Program-made: the position numbers and the translations under genes
Source of the DNA: Bacteroidota bacterium
GTDB taxonomy: Bacteria > Bacteroidota > Bacteroidia > Bacteroidales > FEN-979
Length of the DNA: 38,691 nt
Assembly: GCA_026391845.1 (NCBI GenBank)
Contig: JAPLDG010000340.1
Coordinates: forward strand, 8,838 to 47,528
Reading direction: 5' to 3'
Notes under the pieces: model-generated
Databases searched by the model: none
What the model saw: only the letters and a program-made list of their open reading frames with translations
Told to the model about the DNA's origin: nothing
Shown: positions 34,062 to 38,691 of the stretch, in pieces
How positions within the stretch are numbered: the first letter of the stretch is position 1
Layout of the letters: each line of letters begins with the position of its first letter

Positions 34062-34757
34062 ATGAAAAGCATCCGCAAAACCCTGCTTATCCTGACAGCA
34101 GCAATGATATGCATTACGACCTTGATTCCAGCCTCAGGACAGGCGCAGGTGATCAAGCCATCAACCAAAAAACGCATCAGCATTGGTGTCGGATTATTCA
34201 CCGATATCTGGATGAATACCCCGGCCGGGATGAAAACCCGAACCATCAATCAGGGGTTTCAGTTGGTAGGTACATACAATACGCCATTTGGCAAAAGCAA
34301 TGTCAGCTTTGCCATCGGGATCGGTATCAGCACACACAACCTCTACTGGAATTACGTTTACAAAGGAAGCAATGATTCGCTGCAATTCGTACAAATCCCC
34401 GACACGCTGGGCTACAAGCGCAGCAAGCTGACCCTGCCCTATATTGAAATCCCGATTGAATTCCGGTTGAAAACGAAAATAAAACTCTCGGTAGCGCTTG
34501 GTTTCAAGGTTGGATACATGATTTACGGTCATTCGAAGTGGGTCGGCGACGACTATCTGTTCAAAACAAACAATCTTCTCAAATCTTCGTTCAAGGATAT
34601 TAAGAACATAGAGAAATTCGCTTACGGTCCCACCTTTCGCATTGGATACAAGTGGTTCAATGTCAATGCCTATTATTCGCTGGGAAGTATATTCACGAAA
34701 GACAAAGGACCGGATATTTACCCGATATCCATCGGTTTCCTGCTGATGCCTTTCTGA
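34062..34757 (+). CDS. Outer-membrane beta-barrel protein (OMP_b-brl type)
   Basis: 231 residues. A signal peptide (MKSIRKTLLILTAAMICITTLIPASGQA) is followed by about eight amphipathic strands with many Gly and aromatic residues (ISIGVGLFTDIWMN, VSFAIGIGISTHNLYWNYV, LPYIEIPIEFRLKTK, FRIGYKWFNVNAYYS), ending in SIGFLLMPF. The pattern matches the porin-family/OMP_b-brl proteins common in Bacteroidota. No specific substrate is apparent. Its TGA stop abuts the TCA (reverse stop) of the convergent membrane-protein gene. Confidence 0.85.
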   Translation: MKSIRKTLLILTAAMICITTLIPASGQAQVIKPSTKKRISIGVGLFTDIWMNTPAGMKTRTINQGFQLVGTYNTPFGKSNVSFAIGIGISTHNLYWNYVYKGSNDSLQFVQIPDTLGYKRSKLTLPYIEIPIEFRLKTKIKLSVALGFKVGYMIYGHSKWVGDDYLFKTNNLLKSSFKDIKNIEKFAYGPTFRIGYKWFNVNAYYSLGSIFTKDKGPDIYPISIGFLLMPF

Positions 34758-35372
34758 TCAGATGAGCGTAATCAACACCGTCATCACCACAACTCCAACG
34801 CCGAACCCTGCATATATTTCAGCCGGCTGATGGGAGTCTGATTTCAGCCTGGCAAACCCGATCATTCCCGCCAGCAGGATTCCTGCGATTATTTCTGTAT
34901 TGAGCTGAAGGCCGAATTTCAGGGCAAGCCCGAGAAACAGTCCGGTGAAACTGCCGGCCGCGATCATGTGCAGGCTTATTTTCCGGTAAAAATTAACCAT
35001 CAGTGCAATGATCGCCAGCAACGTGGCGCCGAGCATGTAATAGCTGAAGATGGTTGAGATGTGGATTCCCCGGAGGAGAAAATAGGTAAGGTAGTAAAAC
35101 ACGGAGAGGGCCAGGATCGGGTAAATCCGTTCTTCCCGGGTGGTCATGAAAATGGAGGAGATTATATTCAGGCGGAAGAGCATCCAGGTGAGAAACAGGG
35201 GAAACATCAGGGTGGTCAGCAGTACGACTCCTGTTAAAGCCGCTTTATAGGACAACGGCAGCGCGAAGGAGAGAAAAGTGTCGATATTCAGCAGCATCAG
35301 CAGAATATAGGTCGGGATCAGCAACGGATGAAAAACGTAGGAGATCATCCTGGCAAGTTTTGTCTCAATCAT
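34758..35372 (-). CDS. PAP2-like integral membrane protein
   Basis: 204 residues with six or so hydrophobic helices, no signal peptide. The C-terminal ARLKSDSHQPAEIYAGFGVG echoes the third PAP2 phosphatase motif (SR-x5-H-x3-D), and SLHMIAAGSFTG resembles the second (PSGH). The acidic residue after the His and the N-terminal K-x6-RP motif are not clear, so catalysis is doubtful. It lies 11 bases downstream of rpoN on the same strand and is presumably co-transcribed. A lipid-phosphate or envelope role is inferred only. Confidence 0.65.
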   Translation of the reverse strand: MIETKLARMISYVFHPLLIPTYILLMLLNIDTFLSFALPLSYKAALTGVVLLTTLMFPLFLTWMLFRLNIISSIFMTTREERIYPILALSVFYYLTYFLLRGIHISTIFSYYMLGATLLAIIALMVNFYRKISLHMIAAGSFTGLFLGLALKFGLQLNTEIIAGILLAGMIGFARLKSDSHQPAEIYAGFGVGVVVMTVLITLI

Positions 35373-35383
35373 GTGGCGGGTGG

Positions 35384-36871
35384 TTAAAGTTCTTTTCTGA
35401 GACGGGCAACGGGGATATTCAGTTGCTTGCGGTATTTTGCGATGGTGCGGCGCGCGATGTTGTACCCCTTTTCTTTCAGCAGGGCCATCAGTTCATCGTC
35501 GGTAAGCGGTTTGGGTTTCGATTCGGCTTCGATGGTGTCTGAAAGGATCTTCTTAATTTCCCGGGTCGAAATTTCCTCCCCTTCGGTATTCAGCATCGAT
35601 TCGCTGAAAAAGCTTTTCAGCAGCAGGGTTCCGAAGGGTGTTTGAACGTATTTGCTGTTGGCCACCCGGGAAATGGTGGAGATGTCGAGGGAGACGATGG
35701 TGGCAATGTCTTTGAGGATCATGGGCCGCAGCCGTGTGTCATCTCCGGTAAGAAAGTACTCACGCTGGTACTCCATGATGGCTTTCATCGTGGTGTAGAG
35801 CGTTTCCTGACGTTGTTTGATGGCGTCGATGAATCCGCGGGCTGAATCGAGTTTTTGTTTGATAAAAGTTAGGGCATCCTTCTCCGCGGATTTGTGTTTT
35901 GCGCTGCCATATTCGTGCAGCATGCTGATATAATCACGGTTCAGCGACAATTCGGGTGTATAACGCGTGTTGAGGGTCAGCTCGAGGATGCCATCGTTGT
36001 TGGTTATCAGAAAATCGGGCACGACGTACTGGCTGTCGCGGGCCACTTCCGAGATGGTATTCCCCGGCTTCGGGTTCATGGTTTGAATTTCGGCAATGGC
36101 TTCCCTGAGTTCATCTTCCGAGATATTTCCCTTCTGAAGGATCTTGTCGTAGTGTTTTTTGCTGAATTCATCGAAATAGAACCGCAGGATGATGATCGCC
36201 AGGTCGGTGGCGTAGGTGCGATCGGGCTTGTGTTCGAGTTGAATGAGCAGGCACTCCTGCAGGTTGCGTGCGGCAATCCCAGGAGGGTCGAAGGTTTGTA
36301 CGATTTTCAGCACCTCCAGGATTTCATCGTGGGAGGCTTCGATGGCCTGGTTGAAGGCAAGGTCGTCGGCCAGGGCCGGAATTTCACGGCAGAGGTAACC
36401 CGATTCATCCAGGTTGCCGATGATGGTTGCGGCGATGATGTATTGTTTGTCATTCAATTGATTCAATCCGATCTGGCTGATGAGGAAATCCTGGAAGCTG
36501 ATGCCCGAAACGATCGGGATTTCGCGGGTGACCTCATCGGGGCTTTGGTTGTTGGCGACCAGCCTGTATTCGGGAATCTCTTCCTCGTCAACATAATCTT
36601 CAAAGGTGAATTCATCTTCGGCGGAAGCCGGAGGCTCGGCTTCGTTGAATTCATCTTCATCCGAATCGATTGAATCGATGGTGCTATCCTCGTCCATGGT
36701 TTCGACCTCATCCTCGTCGGCGCCGGCTTCTTCCAATGCCGGGTTTTCCTCAATTTCCTGTTTGATCCGCTGGTCGAGCGACAGGATGGGCTCCTGCAGC
36801 AAACGCATGACCAGCACCTGCTGTGGGGAGAGTTTTTGTAATAGCCGCTGCTGTAGTTTCTGGTTCAACAT
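35384..36871 (-). CDS. rpoN: RNA polymerase sigma-54 factor RpoN
   Basis: 495 residues from the ATG at 36871. A longer in-frame TTG start at 36889 would place the start inside the -7 box, so I reject it. Region I is Gln/Leu-rich (MLNQKLQQRLLQKLSPQQV). Region II is very acidic (about 48-95). The core-binding and helix-turn-helix regions follow, and the RpoN box ARRTIAKYRKQL is near the C-terminus. Sigma-54 directs transcription from -24/-12 promoters with AAA+ activators. No such activator is in the window. The PAP2-like gene follows 11 bases downstream. Confidence 0.95.
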   Translation of the reverse strand: MLNQKLQQRLLQKLSPQQVLVMRLLQEPILSLDQRIKQEIEENPALEEAGADEDEVETMDEDSTIDSIDSDEDEFNEAEPPASAEDEFTFEDYVDEEEIPEYRLVANNQSPDEVTREIPIVSGISFQDFLISQIGLNQLNDKQYIIAATIIGNLDESGYLCREIPALADDLAFNQAIEASHDEILEVLKIVQTFDPPGIAARNLQECLLIQLEHKPDRTYATDLAIIILRFYFDEFSKKHYDKILQKGNISEDELREAIAEIQTMNPKPGNTISEVARDSQYVVPDFLITNNDGILELTLNTRYTPELSLNRDYISMLHEYGSAKHKSAEKDALTFIKQKLDSARGFIDAIKQRQETLYTTMKAIMEYQREYFLTGDDTRLRPMILKDIATIVSLDISTISRVANSKYVQTPFGTLLLKSFFSESMLNTEGEEISTREIKKILSDTIEAESKPKPLTDDELMALLKEKGYNIARRTIAKYRKQLNIPVARLRKEL

Positions 36872-36877
36872 GGGCGA

Positions 36878-36885
36878 CAAATATA
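36878..36885 (-). promoter_or_regulatory. -7 box of rpoN
   Basis: On the minus strand TATATTTG is a perfect TAnnTTTG match ending 6 bases before the ATG at 36871. Transcription would start at or within a few bases of the start codon. The -33 match is poor. Confidence 0.55.
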
Positions 36886-36935
36886 ACAAATAATCTATCC
36901 AAGTTGTTTTCTGACCAGAGAAAAAAATAAACGCG

Positions 36936-37007
36936 GATGTGCTGATGTGTTGATGTGTTGATGTGTTGATGCGTTGTTCATGCGTTGTTGATGCGTTGCT
37001 GATGCGT
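36936..37007 (+). repeat. Tandem array: five 8-bp units, then three 11-bp units
   Basis: GATGTGCT, three copies of GATGTGTT and GATGCGTT (36936-36975) run into GTTCATGCGTT, GTTGATGCGTT and GCTGATGCG (36976-37007). The 11-bp unit looks like the 8-bp unit with GTT added. Confidence 0.85.
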
Positions 37008-37013
37008 CTGCCT

Positions 37014-37072
37014 TTCGTTTAGGAACCGTTTAGGTTTCGTTTAGGTTCGGTTCGGCATGCGTGATGCTGGCC
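37014..37072 (+). repeat. Left 59-bp direct repeat flanking higBA
   Basis: Begins TTCGTTTAG and contains three 11-bp units (CGTTTAGGAAC, CGTTTAGGTTT, CGTTTAGGTTC), then GCATGCGTGA. By eye it matches 37881-37939 at 51 of 59 positions. Confidence 0.85.
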
Positions 37073-37150
37073 AGATCTCAAATTTCAAATCTGAAATTCG
37101 AATTCGGAGAGCTCAATGTGGGATTTGAGACCTGAAATTTTCGATCGTTA

Positions 37151-37182
37151 TGTTGTACTTTAGGGAAACAGTTGTATCTTTG
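37151..37182 (+). promoter_or_regulatory. Promoter of higBA
   Basis: TGTTG (37151-37155), a 19-base spacer and a perfect TATCTTTG (37175-37182) match Bacteroidota -33/-7 boxes. Transcription should begin near 37187-37190, at the proposed GTG start of higB. Confidence 0.6.
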
Positions 37183-37186
37183 CAAT

Positions 37187-37534
37187 GTGGACAAAAACCG
37201 GAAATATAGAAAGATTGCGTTTTTCAAGGACTACTTCCAAACCTTCTTTGAAAAACAATCAAAAAAAGTAAAAGCCAAAATTGTCTGGACTTTCGATTTG
37301 GTTGAAGATATGCCACGTGTTCCTGAAACCTATCTCAAACACATTGAGAACAGCGATGGACTTTATGAAATCAGAGTTCAACATGGCCGGGAGATATTCC
37401 GTATCTTTTGTTTTTTCGATGAGGGACAATTGGTCGTTTTGATAAACGGGTTTCAAAAGAAAACTCAAAAAACACCAAAAAAAGAGATCGAATTAGCCCT
37501 TAAAATCAAAGCAGAATATGAAAGCGAAAAATAA
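37187..37534 (+). CDS. higB: HigB-like toxin (RelE/ParE superfamily, Gp49/DUF891 type)
   Basis: 115 residues from the GTG at 37187. The frame also opens upstream at a TTG (37172), but that codon lies in the promoter. Family features are the N-terminal RKIAFFKDYFQTFFEKQ, a PRVPETYLKHIENSDGLYEIRV centre, REIFRIFCFFDEGQLVVLINGFQKKTQKTPKKEI and a Lys-rich end. Such toxins cleave ribosome-bound mRNA, and the toxin-first order with an XRE antitoxin defines the HigBA layout. The antitoxin starts 7 bases after the stop. The pair sits in repeat-rich DNA between 59-bp direct repeats, hinting at acquisition. Confidence 0.88.
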   Translation: MDKNRKYRKIAFFKDYFQTFFEKQSKKVKAKIVWTFDLVEDMPRVPETYLKHIENSDGLYEIRVQHGREIFRIFCFFDEGQLVVLINGFQKKTQKTPKKEIELALKIKAEYESEK

Positions 37535-37541
37535 CAACTTA

Positions 37542-37818
37542 ATGACTCTTGAGGAATTTAAAGAAAAAAACTTTGGGAGATAAAGAGCGTGATGAGCTCG
37601 AAGCGGGCTACGAAAACTTTAAAATTGGGGCATTAATCCACGATGCCAGGATTGAGAAGGGTATGACTCAGGAACAACTTGCTGAAAAAGTCGGAACCAC
37701 AAAATCGTACATTTCCAAAATTGAAAATAATGTCAAGGAGGCTCGCATTTCGACCCTTCAGAAAATTGTAGAGCTGGGTTTTGGCGGACATCTGGAACTT
37801 TCAATCAAACTCTGGTAA
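37542..37818 (+). CDS. higA: HigA-like antitoxin, XRE family, with apparent one-base frameshift
   Basis: The ATG at 37542 gives MTLEEFKEKNFGR then a stop. The frame that encodes the rest is shifted and lacks an ATG upstream, opening only at TTG 37549. If the A7 run (37564-37570) had six As, the product would be a normal antitoxin: MTLEEFKEKTLGDKERDELEAG-YENFKIG, then the helix-turn-helix (MTQEQLAEKVGTTKSYISKI) and LGFGGHLELSIKLW. The run is thus a real frameshift, a sequencing error or a slippage site. The HTH domain is intact, so a shorter protein from TTG 37549 may still function. As second gene it should neutralise HigB and repress the promoter. Confidence 0.8.
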
Positions 37819-37880
37819 AACGGCATCCTGACGACATATGACAAATTATGCGGCCCCCTCCTCCCTTCCCTTTTGGAGAG

Positions 37881-37939
37881 TTCGTTTAGAAACCGTTTAG
37901 GTTTCGTTTAGGTACAGTTGAGCATGCGTGAGCCTGACC
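37881..37939 (+). repeat. Right 59-bp direct repeat flanking higBA
   Basis: Begins TTCGTTTAG with three 11-bp units (CGTTTAGAAAC, CGTTTAGGTTT, CGTTTAGGTAC) and GCATGCGTGA, matching 37014-37072 in the same orientation. Confidence 0.85.
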
Positions 37940-37987
37940 GGACCCCATTTCCGATCTCTGATCCCAATTTGACCCCATCCCCCTTGA

Positions 37988-38013
37988 CCCCCTTCCCCAC
38001 ACAGGGAAGGGGG
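37988..38013. other. Perfect 10-bp C/G-rich inverted repeat
   Basis: CCCCCTTCCC (37988-37997) and GGGAAGGGGG (38004-38013) are perfectly complementary around CACACA. It follows higA and could act as a terminator stem, but no T-run follows; it is more likely a repeat-family hairpin. Confidence 0.5.
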
Positions 38014-38111
38014 AGTAAGTGCCTCCCTGAATTGGGGAGGGATTTAGGGAGGGTTCGGGAAGTTATCAACATTCGGTTGACCATTTCACTGTTTTCCTAT
38101 TAACAGGGAAA

Positions 38112-38555
38112 ATGACTTATCATACCAACCCACGACTCGGATACCCGATTTATTCCGACACAGATCCGCTGATATTAAAAATGGCCAGGGAAAACAGGAA
38201 GAATTTGACTCCTGCCGAAAGAAAACTCTGGGAATTTCTCAGAAAGAAAAAAATAATTGGAATGAAATTCCGGCGACAGCACCCTGTTTCCAGATTTATT
38301 GCTGATTTTTATTGCCATCAGGCTAAGCTGATTGTTGAAGTTGATGGAGGTTATCACAATGACCCGGAACAGGTAAAATATGACAAGGGACGACAAAATG
38401 AATTAGAGAATATTGGATTGATGACTATCCGGTTTAGGAATGATGAAATTGAGATGGATATACAAGGGGTGATTGAGAGGATTAAAAGCGTTCTACAAGG
38501 CAGATTAAGATTGCAAAACCCCATCTCCTCCGCCCCATTCCCTATGACCCTGTAA
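38112..38555 (+). CDS. DUF559-domain (Vsr/restriction-endonuclease-like) protein
   Basis: 147 residues. The DUF559 core is clear: MARENRKNLTPAERKLWEFL, GMKFRRQHPV, the PD-(D/E)xK-like segment FIADFYCHQAKLIVEVDGGYH and ELENIGLMTIRFRNDEIEMD. By relation to Vsr and other PD-(D/E)xK enzymes it is probably a DNA endonuclease, but the family's substrate is unestablished. The last 15 residues (QNPISSAPFPMTL) look like readthrough into intergenic sequence. It stands alone amid repeats, a frequent setting for this family. Confidence 0.85.
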   Translation: MTYHTNPRLGYPIYSDTDPLILKMARENRKNLTPAERKLWEFLRKKKIIGMKFRRQHPVSRFIADFYCHQAKLIVEVDGGYHNDPEQVKYDKGRQNELENIGLMTIRFRNDEIEMDIQGVIERIKSVLQGRLRLQNPISSAPFPMTL

Positions 38556-38591
38556 CCAGAAAATAACAATGTCTCAAAATCGGTAATTAGT

Positions 38592-38645
38592 GATGTAGTG
38601 AATTCGGAAAACAAGAATGTAGTGTTTTCGGAAAACAGCGATGTA
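38592..38645 (+). repeat. Imperfect 23-24-bp tandem repeat
   Basis: Two units (38592-38614, 38615-38638) share GATGTAGTG-like starts and TTCGGAAAACA ends, followed by a partial third (CGATGTA). No gene function apparent. Confidence 0.7.
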
Positions 38646-38653
38646 TGATTCAA

Positions 38654-38691
38654 GGGACTGGGTTTTGCCCCATGGGGCAAAACCCAGTCCC
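38654..38691. repeat. Perfect 38-bp palindrome at the end of the window
   Basis: The arm GGGACTGGGTTTTGCCCC is followed by AT and its exact reverse complement, 18 of 18 pairs, and the sequence stops on the last base of the right arm. It could be a stem-loop, a recombination site or a fold-back assembly artefact. Confidence 0.85.

Larger units (their letters stand above)
36872..37186. other. Repeat-filled intergenic region between rpoN and higB
   Basis: Contains the rpoN -7 box, an 8-bp array turning into an 11-bp array (36936-37007), the left 59-bp repeat of the higBA-flanking pair (37014-37072), TCAAATTTC-type words (37078-37140) and the higB promoter. No gene is apparent. Confidence 0.75.
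37819..38111. other. Repeat-rich gap between higA and the DUF559 gene
   Basis: Contains the right 59-bp repeat (37881-37939), a C-rich hairpin (37988-38013), a weaker CCTCCC/GGGAGG hairpin (38022-38040) and no reading frame with family features. Confidence 0.7.

Noticed and set aside
35894-36673. 259-codon open frame on the plus strand inside rpoN
   Set aside because: It is antisense to a clear sigma-54 gene whose motifs run in the other frame; its translation shows no domain and arises from the codon bias of the acidic region.
37565-37571. Slippery heptamer A-AAA-AAC in higA as a programmed -1 frameshift site
   Set aside because: It is in the correct register, but a -1 shift enters a frame that stops soon after. 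The antitoxin frame needs a +1 shift, so loss of one A fits better.
38354-38680. 108-codon minus-strand frame with SLFSENTT-like peptide repeats
   Set aside because: The peptide repeats simply translate the 23-24-bp DNA repeat, and the rest is antisense to the DUF559 gene.

Overview
The window looks like part of a chromosome from a member of the Bacteroidota, probably Bacteroidales-like, although I cannot place it further from sequence alone. The reasons are upstream boxes of the TAnnTTTG type (the -7 element of the Bacteroidota primary sigma factor) in front of many genes, few Shine-Dalgarno sequences, and families typical of the phylum: a very large alpha-2-macroglobulin, FISUMP proteins, OMP_b-brl barrels, a CBM48 mini-protein and a FucP-like sugar transporter. 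No tRNA, rRNA, CRISPR array or transposase was found.

Layout. Bases 3-230 are the 3' end of leuS. Bases 252-5437 (minus strand) form a tightly packed six-gene stressosome operon: SpoIIAA-like STAS protein, RsbR, RsbS, RsbT, an RsbT/W-RsbX fusion, and a hybrid histidine kinase whose N-terminus is another RsbT-like ATPase. In place of a sigma-B/anti-sigma output, this module seems to feed a phosphorelay. A 2,089-residue alpha-2-macroglobulin without its thioester follows (5615-11884). Bases 11920-19618 hold accessory single genes: an HTH regulator, two tandem FISUMP paralogues (one decayed), an EEP-family lipoprotein plus an outer-membrane protein, a WYL regulator with a small acidic protein, a secreted START protein and a CBM48 protein. 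A copper-type P-ATPase (20367-22570) has lost its TGDN hinge and is frameshifted. A TPR-PAS histidine kinase follows (22634-25000).

Bases 25366-31539 are a phosphate-uptake locus behind a candidate 11-bp-phased Pho box: OprP/O-like porin, PstS, PstC, PstA, PstB and PhoU. The logical order is outer-membrane pore, periplasmic binding protein, inner-membrane channel, ATPase, regulator. Next come a FucP-type sugar transporter, a sugar nucleotidyltransferase, an outer-membrane barrel, a PAP2-like membrane protein and rpoN (sigma-54). The last 1.8 kb is repeat-rich. It carries a HigBA-like toxin-antitoxin pair, flanked by near-identical 59-bp direct repeats and with an apparent one-base frameshift in higA, then a DUF559 nuclease-like gene. 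The window ends exactly on a perfect 38-bp palindrome.

Intergenic DNA repeatedly contains short tandem arrays with 7-, 8-, 9- or 11-bp units. Similar sequences seem to have been captured inside the alpha-2-macroglobulin gene. The most system-like novelty is the stressosome operon with three RsbT-type ATPases in three consecutive genes.
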